A DNA stretch of 64,000 bases. Source: Crambe crambe. Its lineage: Eukaryota; Porifera; Demospongiae; Poecilosclerida; Crambeidae. Location of the stretch: positions 7,811,001 to 7,875,000 of the forward strand of contig OZ004584.1 of assembly GCA_963924555.1 (NCBI GenBank), read 5' to 3'. The notes below the pieces were generated by a model. It was given only the letters and a program-made list of their open reading frames with translations, did no database searches and was not told where the DNA came from. How positions within the stretch are numbered: the stretch's first letter is position 1; each line of letters begins with the position of its first letter. Positions 27,263-40,510 of this stretch are shown here, piece by piece. The translations under genes were made by a program, and so were the position numbers.

Positions 27263-30200
27263 ATGAGAGTGATTTTGATGTTGTGTTCTGTGTCTGCAAT
27301 GTTACAATCAGGGAACTCATCTTCAGGTATACAGTGTTACTGTGTGCACATGCTTGCACAACAAGGGGCTTTAGGCAATTCCATAGGAATATGAAATAAA
27401 TGAAACAAGTTTTATTTCAGAATTAAGTAGCACTTTAGAAAGATTCCAAAGTACTGACAAAATAATAACTGACAAGTTAGTATTAGCACCAAAATTAATA
27501 TGAAGCATTTTTAATATGGGGCTTTTCCTACACATATCCATAGAATTATAATAATAGAAAGTGCAAAGAGAAGTGAAGTAAAAATTTTAATAGTGCATTA
27601 ATTTGGTTGATATTGGACACAAAAAATTGCATGGGGAGTCTAATATTATGGTATGACAGGCCACAACATACTTGATAATAATTATGCTGATGTTGTGTAT
27701 TTGTAGGAGGTGTACAAATTCTCAGTGGTCCTACTGTGTCTTACGTTGGTGCTGAAGCCGTTTTTACCTGTTTTAATGGTCGTGATATTGTGAGTGTGCA
27801 GTGGCTGGTGAATGGAACACTAGATGACGGTCTCAACATGAATATGATGTCTGAGTTTGGTCAGATATCACGTGTGGGTAACCTACTCATCCATGATGTC
27901 CCTATGGAGTACAATGGGACCACTATCCAGTGCAGAGCTAATTCCAGTTCTGGAAGTATCACATACTCCAATATCATCACATTACTAGTACAAGGTTAGT
28001 TATACAATACACATATGGCCCATGCATAAGATAATCCCACACTGATTTTCAGCAACATTAGAGTTGAGATAGTCAGTGATGGTGATTGAACATCACATCA
28101 CACGGTAGCAAATGGCTATGATTAATGTGAACAGTTACGTATGCACATGCACACGTTGATAACTTACACACATTGAAATTCATTAGGTCAACTTTCTGTT
28201 GTTGGTGATCTAAGTGCCATTGCACTGGACTCAACAATCTCTCTCACCTGGAACCCTCCCTTCACCTTGGACATCACTGGTGTTGACCCTGACATCACCT
28301 ACAGAGTGGATGTGATCAACTCCACTTCATCACAAGTGATACACTCACAAGGAGGGATCACTATCACACAGTACAACTACACAACTTCACTGTCACCTGA
28401 AAGAAGAGCATGTGATGTCTTCAAATTCACAATCACACCAGTTAACATAGTTGGCAATGGAGACAGTTCAAGCATATCTAAAGGTTTCCTTAATGTTGGT
28501 GAGTGAATGGATAAACCCATATAATATGCATGCCTATACAATACCTTCTGTACACAGTTCCTTCTGTCCTGAGTCATGATGCCAACCTGATGAATGGATC
28601 ATTTTCATTCCATATAAGGATGGTAAGTACCATGCAGCTATATGGCAAGTGTAACTGCAGCTGCTGATCTCAATACCTCAGAAATAGTTTCCCTCTACTT
28701 AGAAAGAGAAAATCACGTGATCATATAGTGCATATGGCATCCCTACAGAAGAAAGTGTGCATTGATCCTGGTAGCTACATAATGCACTTGCATGTGTAGG
28801 TTTATACTCCCGTGTCTCCTGGCTGCAGTTAATAGAGCTACATGTAATTTTTTTGACTGTTATTGCAGACTGCCATGGTGTGTGGAGTGAATGTCATGGA
28901 CATTTCTGTTTTGAACTATGATGATGAAGTAATCAATGCACAAGATATGCTAGCCACTGTCAATGATAGTGATCGTACAATCATTGAGATTACAAGTCCC
29001 AGCCTGAAACTGAATCATCACTACAATGTAACACTTAACATCAGCAATAGTGCTGGATCAGACACTATAAATATGAATCTAAGTAGGTTATGATGTTTGT
29101 TTGGAGTCTTGTTTATTCTGTGAGAAACACTTCATTGCAGGTACACATGATGTTCAACGCACTGATATGGAAAACTCCACTATCAATATATCTTATGTTG
29201 AGAACACCAAAGCCAAAGGAGCACTCTGTATCTTGATCTCTATTCATGATGGACGTGTGGATTTTGACTCATCTGTGTTTGTCTTCATTCGTAATGAAGA
29301 AGTGCCTATTTCAATGCCACTTTACTTGAGGCCTGGAAAATATGATGGTGTGTGTTATGATGTGGAAAGTAATGGAAGATTACTACCTGGTGTTGGTTAT
29401 CCGGCCTATGTTCAGAGAATCAGTATCACCCAAACAGGTATAGAGAAATCTTTTCATCCTCCCTTTATTATTCACATCTAAATGTACAGGGTCAGTTTTC
29501 ATCCTTAGATCACTTCATCTTGAAAACTGTGGTGTGAGTTATAGCAATGGAGATATTCTAGCATCGTGTGAATTCCCAAGTATTTCATTGGCAAGTGGTT
29601 TTCAGATAATTCTTCAATTGAATGATCCAGCAAATGTTGAGAGTGTTCATAGATTGATGGTGGGTCAGACCCTTGATCGCAACACTTCAGTCTCCATCAA
29701 TGTGAACAGAAGTGGGACCTATTATGCCACAATATTTGCAATACTAAATGAGATAATATTGGATGGGTTTCCATCATATTCAATGGAATTTACAGTGAAT
29801 GTCCAAGGAACTGAACAAGGTCAGTGATACATAATAGTACTTTGAAAATTGTACTATACCATGTGATATAGTTGAGGTTGTTTCCTCTCCTCCAACATCC
29901 AGAACAGATGTGTCGGCACAGAACCACTTAGCATTGGGTAAGGTTATATATAGCTAGCTATGAGGTGTGGCTGCTAGCTACTAACAGTGTCTGTGTGAAT
30001 ATGAATGGCAGCAAGGATTTATAGTGACTGTTGTCTGTTTATTAGAATGCAATCCTGTTATGAAAACGTTTTCCCCACTTGCATAGCTAGTTGTTCTTTC
30101 GATATATTTATTTTCAATCACATGTGCATACACATGTGATTGCTTAGTAGCTAGATATATCATGCATGTGGTAAACATAACATTTGTATCATAGGTGTAG

Positions 30201-30635
30201 GTATAGGAGTTGCTGTTGTCATGGTAACTGCAATAGTATTAAGTGGAACTGTGATTTTATTATTTCATAAACAATGTTCAAGCAAAGATCCTAGGTAAGT
30301 TAGTATGTGATCCACATGTAATAAGTCACTGCATAATGTGTATCATCACTTACAGTTCAGAGAAGAAAAGCCAGAATGTGGAGTTTCAATTAGATCCGAA
30401 TGGCATGACCACAAGTTCCTCATCAAGAATCATGTATGAAGAAATAGCAGATCCTCCCAGTGCCTTCAACTGCACACAATGTCCAGCTCGTGAGACTACA
30501 ACTGAAGTGGTCAAGCATAACTATGAAGAAGTGAAACTCTATGGGAATTTAGACATTCCCACAACACATGAAGCCTATCAACTCACACTATGTTCTGCTT
30601 ATGGAGTCCCAGAGCAGTCAACAACCTCAAGTTAA
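27263..30635 (+). CDS. Ig/FN3 single-pass receptor with tyrosine-motif tail, copy 4
   Basis: Ten exons join in frame to 671 residues: 27263-27326, 27707-27994, 28187-28498, 28558-28622, 28869-29082, 29141-29437, 29490-29819, 29872-29937, 30195-30294, 30356-30635. It has the same domain order as copy 2. Exons 5 to 10 differ from copy 2 at few positions, and introns are likewise almost identical. The Ig exon differs more (AVFTCFNGRDIVSVQWLVNG against ATFTCSGGDTVSVQWQLNG in copy 2), with one additional codon. Signal peptide MRVILMLCSVSAMLQSG. The tail has MYEEIADPP, CTQCP, YEEV, YGNL, YQL and YGVP. The helix is GVGIGVAVVMVTAIVLSG. This concentration of change in the Ig domain within a recent duplicate is what a ligand-binding domain under diversifying selection would show, but I have not measured it. 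Confidence 0.88.
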
Positions 30636-30804
30636 TACATACAACAAACAGATGGCAATTCCCCAAATATAATTAAACAAAGTTTCCATAAGCTAGTATG
30701 AAAGATTTTTCCTGGTACACTATTCAGTGTTAATAATGTCTAGAGTGCATCCCTGACCATTTGCATAAGGTAAGGATTGTAACAATTCAGGTCATAATAT
30801 AGAT

Positions 30805-31014
30805 AAGTCAAAGTTTATTGCAAAGACCCAAGTGGGCATAACGAAATCAAGTTTGAAACAGTTTAGTGAAATGACATAGCTAATTGGTTGAAGAAGACTG
30901 AGTCAGCGTCTGTGACAGATGAAAGCTCTCGGAGGAGTTCTTTGCTGCTGAGGTGGTGAGTGTTGAGGACGTGGCTGAGCAGGGAGTCTCTGCAGATGTC
31001 TTCTCTCTCACATA
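30805..31014 (-). other. Second copy of the possible orphan minus-strand 3' exon
   Basis: This is the counterpart of 13257-13466. The reading frame ending NQLAMSFH and the AATAAA on the minus strand are both kept, with a conservative Ile to Val change. Beyond 31014 the sequence is unrelated to that beyond 13466. Confidence 0.3.
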
Positions 31015-31306
31015 TACAGTCTTAATGACCTTTGACCTGCCATCCCTACTTAGAGAATGCTACCGCACTCTCTGATGAGGAAAGCATACTCTATTCAGCA
31101 ATGGTATACAGTGGCTTATGGATGGCATCTATAACCGTATTAGCTAGCTACAGGTACTGTATTCAAGACTTAATTCAATGTTTACCAAGTCGGAATATAA
31201 TTATAGCTAGAGTACAAGGTGTCTATACATGCCCAGTACATAGCTATGTTCTATTTTTTGTTTATTCCTCTCAGTATAATTTTTAATTTAGAATTTAGAT
31301 CTAAAG

Positions 31307-34300
31307 ATGGAATCAAAGATGATAATATGCATCCTGTGTACCCTACTGAACTCAGGTATGATAGCTATTGTAATATAGTGTGGAGATAGTCCAACCATTA
31401 TGCCACACAAAACACTGTTACAACTTTTGAATACAGTGCATGGAATAGCACACCTGAGAAGCAATTACCACTCAGCATACTATATTGCCACTCTAAGTGG
31501 CTGCCAACATATTGTGCAGTGAACTTTATGCCTCACACGGACTTGTGTCAGGTAGCTACAGAAGATATACTGGAGACTGAAGATCTGAAATTATAGCTAG
31601 ACACCAAGGCATGGATTCTATGGGATTAGAAACCTTCAGGCCCTTGGAGGATTGTGTGCATGTGTAGTATAACTCTATGTGCAGTGCTAATACTTTCATA
31701 ATTTCCAAATCTGGTCACATATGTATGCATGGCACATGGAAGTCTCAACCCACCCAGTAAAGAATATAATTGGTTCCTACTCCACTGATGAGACTTTCTT
31801 CATTCAATAAAATTTTTGCTGAGTGTTGAGTAATTTGTGAATTAGGTCTGTGTTTACTTTGTAGGAGTACCTCTAATACCTCTCACTGGTCCTGATGTGT
31901 CTTATGTTGGTGCTGAAGCCGTTTTTACCTGTAATGTGGGTGATGATACTGTGCAGTGGCTGGTGAATGGGACACTAGATGATGGCCTCAACATGAACAT
32001 AGTATCTGAGTTCAGTCAGATAACGCGTGTGGGTAACCTACTTTTCCGATATGTCCCTATGGAGTACAATGGGACCACTATCCAGTGCAGAGCTAATTCC
32101 AGTTTTGGAGATATAACCCACTCCATTATCATCACACTACTAGTACAAGGTTGGTTAACATATGCATGCATTGCAGTGGCGGCTCAGGGTGGGGGCGAGA
32201 GGGACTAGAGCCCCCCCCCCCCCCACTTTTTAGCAGGTGGGGGCTGAGCCCCCCCACTTTTTTGACCCATTGTATAATTGTCTAACTGCAGCAGTAAAGT
32301 CTACTGTCTAGTCACTAGCTAATGATGTTGCATATTAGTGGCTGCATTAATTTTTTTATGTTCATAAGGTTTATACAGCTGATTGAAAGAAATGTAATCC
32401 CCTCCCTAATAGAGTATTGGAATTTGTGGAGAATTAGCCAACAATGAGTCCTCCAAAAAAAAGTAGATTCCTCCAAAAAAAAAAAAAAAAAAAAGTACGG
32501 CCACGTGATCAGTGAGCTTCCCTCCCAAAGTGAAATTCCTAGATGAAACCCTGATTAGTGACTGCATTATTGATTGGCCACAACATGTAGAGAATCAAAA
32601 CCTTCATGGATAATATTATAGCTCATCGGGAGTAGTCATCGATGCGCAATTTTGAGCCCCCCCACCCACTTTTTGGGGTCCTCAGCCACCCCTGCATTGT
32701 GTTATAGCATACCACTGGCAAGCTCCTATTTATAATGCACACTCACTCCCATGCTTCACGTTGATTTCCCTTATGCTCTCTTTCTTGATATTGATTATGT
32801 GATTATTATTATAGCTATAATACGTATACATTCTGAAACTACCCATACAATGATTTGGTATAGTAAACATACTGGCTCTTAAAACATTCAAAGGCTAAGG
32901 TGGTGACAATTAGTGCATCGTTCATCTAGGTCTACTTTCTGCTGTTGGTGACCTAAGTGCCACTGTACTGGACTCAACCATCTCTCTCATCTGGAACCCT
33001 CCCTTCACCTTGGATATCACTGGTGTTCACCCTGACATCACGTACAGAGTGGATGTGATCAACTCCACTTCCTCACAAGTGATACACTCACAAAGAGGGA
33101 TCAATATCACAAAGTACAACTACACAACTTCACTGTCACCTGAAAGAAGAGCATGTGATGTCTTCAAATTCACAATCACACCAGTTAACATAGTTGGCAA
33201 TGGAGACAATTCAAGCATATCTAAAGGTTTCCTTAATGTTGGTGAGTGATCAATGGATAAACCCATATTATAATTTAATATTATATGTACCTTCTGTGCA
33301 CAGTTCTTTCTGTCCTGAGTCGTCATGTCAACCTGATAAATGGATCATTTTCATTCCATATAAGGATGGTAAGTATTTACCATGCAGCTACTAATCTCAT
33401 TGTCTCTGCAGTAGCTGGCTATTTCCCCTTTACTTAGAGAAAATCATGTGACTGTATTACCTTTAAAAGAGAGCTAGTGTGCACCTCATATAGCTACACA
33501 GTTCACTTATGTTACTGTTCCTGCAGTTACATAAATGAGGACTTTTTTCATCCATGCATGCAGTCTGCCATGGTGTGTGGAGTGAATATCATGGACATTT
33601 CTGTTTTGAACTATGATGATGAAAGAATCAATGCACATGATATTATGATAGTCACTGTCAATGATAGTGATCGCACTATCATTGAGATCACAAGTGCCAG
33701 CCTGCAACTGAATTATCACTACAATGTAACACTTAATATCACCAATAGTGCTGGATCTAACACTATAAATCTGAATCTAAGTAGGTTACGATATTTATTT
33801 GGAGTCTTTTTTTTTACTCTGTGGGCAACACTTCATTGCAGGTACACATGATGTTCAACGTACTGATATGGAAAACTCCACTGTCAATATATCTTATGTT
33901 GAGAACACCAAAGCCAAAGGAGCACTCTGTATCTTGATCTTTGTTCATGATGGACGTGTGGATTTTAACTCATCTGTTTTTGTCTTCATTCAAAGAAATG
34001 AACAAATGCCTATTCTATACTTGAGGCCTGGAAAATATGATGTTGTTTGTTATGATGTGGAAAGTAATGGAAGATTACTACCTGGTGTTGGTTATCCAGC
34101 CTATGTTCAGAAGATCAATATCACCCAAAAACGTATGAGAATCTCTTTTTATCCTATGCTATTATTATTCACATCTAAAATGTACAGTGTCAGTATTCAT
34201 CTGTAGATCACTTCATCTTGAAAACTGCAGTGTGAGTTATAGCACTGAGTCTGGAAATATTCTAGCATCATGTAAATTCCCAAGTACTTCAATGGCAAGT

Positions 34301-35358
34301 GGTTTCCAGATGATTCTTCAGTTCGATGACCAAAGAAATGTTGAGAGTGTTCATAGAGTGATGGTTGGTGAGACCCTTGATCGCAACACTTCAGTCTCCA
34401 TCAGTGTGAACAGAAGTGGGACCTATTATGCCACAATATTTGCAATATTAAATGAGACAATATTGGAAGAGTTTCCATCATATTCAATAGAGTTTACAGT
34501 GAATATCCAAGGAACTGAACAAGGTCAGTGATATTATGGACTGTTTTTGATTAGTGAAAATGTTATGATAACATTATTATAGTTGAGGTTGATTCCTCTT
34601 CTCCACCATCCAGAATTGATGCGGCACAGAATCACTTATCATTGGGTGAGGTATATAGCTGGCTAGGCAGTCTCTGTGTGTATATGCTTATTCCACTTGC
34701 AAAGTTGTTTAGCTACCTCCAATTCAGCTTTTGATAATGTTTATTTTTAGAGCAGTTCAACCATGCATGCAGCAGTGCAATCATGCATGCACATGTGCAT
34801 GGTTGCATTGCTGAGTATTATTATCAAAAGCCTGCATGTGGTAAACACCTCACAACCAGCCCAGCATTCTCAACAAACATTAATTTGTATTATAGGTGTA
34901 GGTATTGGAGTTGCTGTTGTCATGGTAACTGCAATAGTATTATGTGGAACTACAATTTTCCTGTTTCATAAACGATGCAAATCAAACAAAGATCCTACGT
35001 AAGTATATAGCTTTTGTCCACATGAAAATAACCCTCTGTAGCTATGATGTGTATCAAAAAATGTCACAGCTCAGAGAAGAAAAGTCAGAATGTGGAGTTT
35101 CAGTTAGATCCAAATGGCAAGACCACAAGTTCCTCATCAAGAGTTGTATATGAAGAAATAGCAGATCCTCCCAGCACCTTCAACTGCACACAATGTCCAG
35201 CTTATGAGACTACAACTGAAGTGGTCCAGCACGACTATGAAGAAGTGAAACTCTGTGGGAATTTAGACATTCCCACAACACATGAGGCCTATCAACTCAC
35301 AACATGTTCTGCTTATGGAGTCCCAGTACAGTCAACAACCTCAAGTTACGTAATATAA
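31307..35358 (+). CDS. Ig/FN3 single-pass receptor with tyrosine-motif tail, copy 5
   Basis: Ten exons join in frame to 669 residues: 31307-31355, 31865-32149, 32930-33241, 33304-33368, 33564-33780, 33842-34132, 34188-34523, 34583-34645, 34896-34998, 35070-35358. Signal region MESKMIICILCTLLNSG; an internal ATG five codons on is equivalent to the start of copy 1. Ig, FN3, split FN3-like and two further domains are as in copy 1, its closest relative in exons 1-2 and upstream flank. The stalk VEVDSSSPPSRIDAAQNH is of the copy 2/4/6 type. The helix GVGIGVAVVMVTAIVLCG is followed by HKRCKSNKDPT. The tail has VYEEIADPP, CTQCP, YEEV, YQL and YGVP; YGNL is replaced by CGNL (KLCGNL), and the end is extended by SYVI. 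Intron 2 carries a 521-bp transposon that copy 1 lacks. Confidence 0.88.
32174..32694. mobile_element. 521-bp non-autonomous transposon in intron 2 of copy 5
   Basis: Ends are CAGTGGCGGCTCAGGG and, inverted, CAGGGGTGGCTGAGGA, flanked by CATTG (32169-32173, 32695-32699). The matching intron of copy 1 shows the empty site with one CATTG. Inside are C-runs, an A-run and a nested fragment of the CAGGGTTTCAT family near 32510-32560. CAG ends resemble hAT elements, but the duplication is 5 bp, not the usual 8. Confidence 0.8.
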
Positions 35359-35909
35359 GCAACCAGTTCCAAAACATAACACAAAAACACACTGTTTTCA
35401 TAACTACACTCATTAGTATAGAAGATTTTTTTCTGGTACACTATTCAGTAAAGAGTGCATCCCTGACCATTTAGTTTAATTACCTTATAATTATGCTGAC
35501 TGAATAAACAGTACACCCTTCCCTATAAGGTAAGGATTAATCTCAGGAAACAGTTTCAATGTAAGTTTTATGGCAGTTGCAAATCTTAGCTACTAGCTTG
35601 TAGTTTTAGATATAACTAGCTATTATGGTACATAATGTGGAAGGGTAACAAATTTAAACATCATCAAATATTTCAAGTGGAGTCATTCATCAGCATACTT
35701 GCAGGCAGTATACCAAGTATATTATAGGCAATGCCACACCCATCTTGTCTAACTGACCCTTCCATGCAGTAGCGGGGGGGAGGGTGCTAAATACGTGACC
35801 AGTCGCTCCACCACTGGAATATTGATCCTCTAAGCCTCTGAGTATAATAATGTTAGCTGTAAGTTTTGATATTGCATTCAGATCTGAGATGAAATCGCTC
35901 AAACTGAAG
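35359..35909. other. Spacer between copies 5 and 6
   Basis: No gene was seen. AATAAA at 35503 probably ends copy 5. The sequence just before 35910 resembles the 5' flank of copies 1, 5 and 7 (GATCTGAGATGAAATCG against GATCTAAAGATGGAATC). Confidence 0.5.
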
Positions 35910-38900
35910 ATGGTAATATTATGCATACTGTGTACCGAACTGAATTCAGGTATCTTACGTATGTACAAATAATTAGAAATATGAGGGCTGTAATTAATCA
36001 GTCCCAGGTAAAAATCAAATAGCCACTTCTTAAACATATTAGACTAGCTATCTTGTCATGTCTAGCACTATTGATTGGTGTTAATTTAGTTATATATTAT
36101 GTAGTTCTGGGTTAGGCTCTATAGGGGTTTAGCCTCAATGAGCATTGGTCGCTTCATCCTGGGAAGAGTGGAGTGCTTTCAATAGGCTTATCTATAATGA
36201 TAATGTACATTGTAGTGAGGCACAAATTCTTGAAAATCTGCATGATGAAGCTACTGGTACATTTATCCTCCTTAAATAGACCCACATTGGTATTCAGTAT
36301 CAGAAATCTCCATTGATGTTGACTCCCCCAGGAGATTCTTGTTGAAATGTCAGTGGTTTGTTTCATAAAGCTAATTTTTATGAGAACTAATTCTATTGAT
36401 GTTAGCTGAGAGAAGTCAGCAGAATATATAGCTTGATATGCTGTACTGTTTGTTGATTTTCAGACTATATGTAGCTAGGATGAACTAGAAATTGTATTTT
36501 CTAGTAATGAGGTGTGGTTAGTTACATGAATAAACAATTGTTGGTCATCCATGTGGGAAAACCAGCCACTCAGATATTTTTTTATCTTCTATATTTTTAA
36601 CCCTTTGACTGATGCTCTATAGCTAGGTCCTACGTATGATGCCTGAGAATCGGCTCTTATTTATCTAGCATTTTCTTGAGAAAAAGAATAAACTACATAC
36701 GTACAGTATTTCCAGTCATCCCACACACTATTAGTACTGGTAATTTCAAGTGCTGGTAAGATAGCAAGGTAGCGTAGATAACTTATTGGGTTTGTATTTC
36801 TAAGCACTTAGTTTTGACACCATGGGTCTCGATCTGCTGTTGCACAAAGTTTCAATGGAACTTCAGCTGATATGTTTTGCTATAAGCGGTCACATCATCA
36901 GTTGATGATCAATTATAAATTGGAGTCATGTAATAATGTGTGTCATATATTTGTAGGAGTAACTCAGCTAACTCTCACTGGTTCTACTGTATCTTATATT
37001 GGTGCTACAGCCACTTTCACCTGTTCTGATGGTGGTAATACTGTGAGTCTTCAGTGGCTGGTGAATGGGACACTATTGAACAGCTCCAGCATGGATATAG
37101 TGTCCGAGTTCAGTCAGATAACGCATGTGGGTCATCTACTCTTCCGTGATGTCCTCAAGTACAATGCGACCACTATCCAGTGCAGAGCTAATTCCAGTTC
37201 TGGAAGTATCACATACTCCAATATCATCACACTACTAGTACAAGGTTATAGCTAATTATTATACACAAACATTATTATACAAACATGGTTTACAACCTTA
37301 GCATCTATGCATGCAACTATAGCAATCATAGATGATATGAATTATTATAGAGTTGCAAATGGAGCTAGTAGTATGTATCTTAAAATGTTTCAAGGTTGGT
37401 TGATCACTTGAATCAGCTAAATGCTCTGTAGTAGCTCTTGGACCCCAACCTCAGCTGAGGTGTTACCATGCAAGTACATATAGGTCTACTTTCTGCTGTT
37501 GGTGACCTAAGTGCCACTGCACTGGACTCAACCATCTCTCTCACCTGGAACCCTCCCTTCACCTTGGATATCACTGCTATTGACCCTGACATCACCTACA
37601 GAGTAGATGTGATCAACTCCACTTCCTCACAAGTGATACACTCACAAGGAGGGATCACTATCACACAGTACAACTACACAACTTCACTGTCACCTGAAAG
37701 AAGAGCATGTGATATCTTCAAGTTCACAATCACACCAGTTAACAGAGTTGGCAATGGAGACAATTCAAGCATATCTAAAAGTTTCCTTAATGTTGGTGAG
37801 TGAATGGATAAACCCATATTATAATAATTATACAGTATCTTCATAAATCTGTGCACAGTTCCTTCTGTCCTGAGTCATGATGCCAACCTGATAAACAGAT
37901 CAAATTTTTCATTCCATATAAGAATTGTAAGTCTGTATGGTAAGTGTAGGTATAGCTGCCAATAGACTACATCTCATGAACTAGGTGAGAGTAGCTCTAG
38001 AAATGACCTGGAGGGCTTATAATAAGTGATTCACCAGTGCATGAGAGAGAACATAGCAACTAGCTATAGTAGCTACCAGCACTAACACTCAGCCATGCAG
38101 CTTGGGGACAAACTATTTCAAAAAGGAAGTCTTAGAAGTATATACTTAACTTTAGCTAGCTATTGTTGAAATCTGACTTTATAGTAGCTGCATCCATGGT
38201 TACGATAGTTTATGTAGCTATGTAACCCCCATCCAGTTATTAAGATCATGTTTATAATAATTATAGCTATTATAATAATTATCAGTTTGTCTCTTCTTCC
38301 TTTGCTGTCATATATGCAGTCTGCCATGATTTGTAGAGTACATGTGCTGGGCATTTCAGTTTTGAATTATGATGATGAAGAAATTAGTGCAAAAGATATA
38401 CTAGCCACTGTGAATGTTGATGATCGCACAGTCATTGAAGTTACAAGTTCCTACTTGATACTGAATCGTCACTACAATATAACACTTAATGTCAACAATA
38501 GTGTTGGATCAAACACTCTAAATCTGATGCTGAGTAGGTTATGATATTTTCTTGCAAACTTTTGTTTAAACACTTTTGGTATTTCAGGTACACATGATGT
38601 TCAACGCACTGATGTGGAAAACCACATAGTAAATATATCTTATGTTGAGAACACCAAAGCCAAAGGAGCATTCTGTATCTTGATCTTTATTCGTAATGGG
38701 CGTGTGCATTTTGAGTCATTTGTGTTTATCTTCATTCGAAGAAATGAAGAACTGCCTATTTCAATGCTGAGATCTGGAATGTATAATGTTGTCTGTTATG
38801 ATGTGGAAAGCAATGGAAGATTACTACCTGGTGTTGGTTATCCAGCCTATGTTCAGAGGATCAGTATCACACAAACAGGTATAGAGAAATATTTTCATCC

Positions 38901-40265
38901 TTCCTTGATATTTTTCACATCTAAATGCACAGGGTCAGTTTTCATCCGTAGGTCACTTCATCTTGAAAACTGTGGTGTGAGTTATAGCACTGAATCTGGA
39001 AATATTCTAGCATCATGTGAATTCCCAAGTATTTCGATAACAAGCGGTTTTCAGATAATTCTTCAGTTCAATGACCCAGCAAATGTTGAGAGTGTTCAGA
39101 GAGTGATGGTGGGTCAGACCCTTGATCGCAACACTTCAGTCTCCATCAGTGTGAACAGAAGTGGGATCTACTTTGCTACAATATTTGCAGTACTAAATGA
39201 GACAATATTGGATGAGTTTCCATCATATTCAATGGAGTTTACAGTGAATATCCAAGGAACTGAACAAGGTCAGTGATAATAATGATACAGACTATAGCTA
39301 AGTGAAAATATTTGATTATAATCATATATAGTCAAAGTTGCTTCTTCTTCTCCTCCATCCAGAATGGATGTGACACAGAACCATTTAGCATTAGGTAAGG
39401 TTATAAGGCAGAGACACGATCAGTTACCATAGCTAATGTGGTAGAGGATTATATAACTACTAGCAGCTATAATTACCCTCTATAATTATGAATAATAGTT
39501 AGCAAAGTTCTATATTGTTTATTAGGATCAAAGCTATATTTTTCCCCACTTGTCATAGCTAGAATGTTTATCAAACTTCAAATTCAGCATTGATCATGTG
39601 ATTGCTGGATACATCTTAATTGGTATCCAAACCTCATTATCTGAATGAAATTCAAAGATTTTTTACTTTGCATTAATCAGAATATTCATTGAAAATACGT
39701 TGTCTCACTAGCTAATCTAGACACTTCAATTATCTGAACAAGGGTAACTTCATGCATGGTATTCAGATTAATGAGGTTCTACTGTAGTTAATAACTGGTC
39801 ATTCCATCAACATTATAGGTGTAGGTATTGGAGTTGCTGTTCCCATGGTAATTGCAATAGTGTTATGTGGAACTACAATTTTCCTACTTCATAAGCAATA
39901 CAAATCAAACAGAGATCCTAGGTAAGTTAGTGTGTTAATGTGATCCACATGAAATAAGCCACTGTATCATTTATGTAGCTTAGCATTTCACTTTCTCTAA
40001 CAGATCAAAGAAAAGTCAGTTTCAATTAGATCCAACTGTTATGAATAGCACCAGTTCCTCATCAAGAGTCGAAGTAGCAGATCCTCCCAGTGCCTTCAAC
40101 TGCACACAATGTCCAGCTTATGAGACTACAACTGAAATGGTCAAGCATGACTATGAGGAAGTGAAACTCTATGGGAATTTAGACATTCTCACAACACATG
40201 AAGCCTATCAACTCACACTATGTTCTGCTTATGAAGTCCCAGTGCAGTCAACGACCTCAAATTAA
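35910..40265 (+). CDS. Ig/FN3 single-pass receptor, copy 6, tail without YEEI
   Basis: Ten exons join in frame to 658 residues: 35910-35949, 36957-37244, 37484-37795, 37859-37926, 38320-38533, 38588-38878, 38933-39268, 39332-39394, 39819-39921, 40004-40265. Signal peptide MVILCILCTELNSG has a Glu inside the hydrophobic run, which may weaken it. Ig (ATFTC, LQWLVNG, TTIQC), FN3 (ITYRVDVINST, PERRACDIF) and the other domains follow. The stalk is VKVASSSPPSRMDVTQNH, the helix GVGIGVAVPMVIAIVLCG. In the tail the membrane-proximal motif MYEEIADPP is changed to VEVADPP, so that tyrosine is gone. YEEV, YGNL, YQL remain and AYGVP is now AYEVP. A MITE-like sequence with ends ACCTCATTATCTGAA lies in intron 8 (about 39620-39785). 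Confidence 0.86.
39622..39786. mobile_element. Probable MITE in intron 8 of copy 6
   Basis: The inverted sequences AACCTCATTATCTGAAT and ATTCAGATTAATGAGGTT face each other about 130 bases apart, the right one ending TTCTACTGTA. It is similar in design to the CAGTGGAACC elements further right. Borders are approximate. Confidence 0.45.
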
Positions 40266-40470
40266 TATATTTAGCTACGTATAATAACAAACAGATGGCC
40301 AAATATCAAAAACAACACATACACACACTGTTTCCATAAATTTCTTCTTCCATTATTATAATGTCTAGAGTATGTCCCTAATATCACCATAATATGCCTG
40401 CCTGCATGTGATAAACAATTATAGCTAATTCTCATATTTAACCATGCAGCCATCATTCCATTAACAAATC

Positions 40471-40510
40471 TTTATAGCTATAGGTGTAGGTAGCTATGGT
40501 AACTGGCACA
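40471..40510 (+). pseudogene. Remnant of a receptor transmembrane exon after copy 6
   Basis: ATAGGTGTAGGTAGCTATGG followed by TAACTGG is a shortened match to the start of the transmembrane exon. With its flank it is the inverted counterpart of 41880-41995. Confidence 0.55.

Noticed and set aside
28377..28577. Minus-strand frames opposite the FN3 exons (also 33120-33326, 37674-37856, 43880-44173)
   Set aside because: They are recurring shadows of the conserved FN3 exon and carry no independent signal.
35690..36037. Minus-strand 115-codon frame before copy 6
   Set aside because: It overlaps the first exon of copy 6 on the other strand and resembles nothing.
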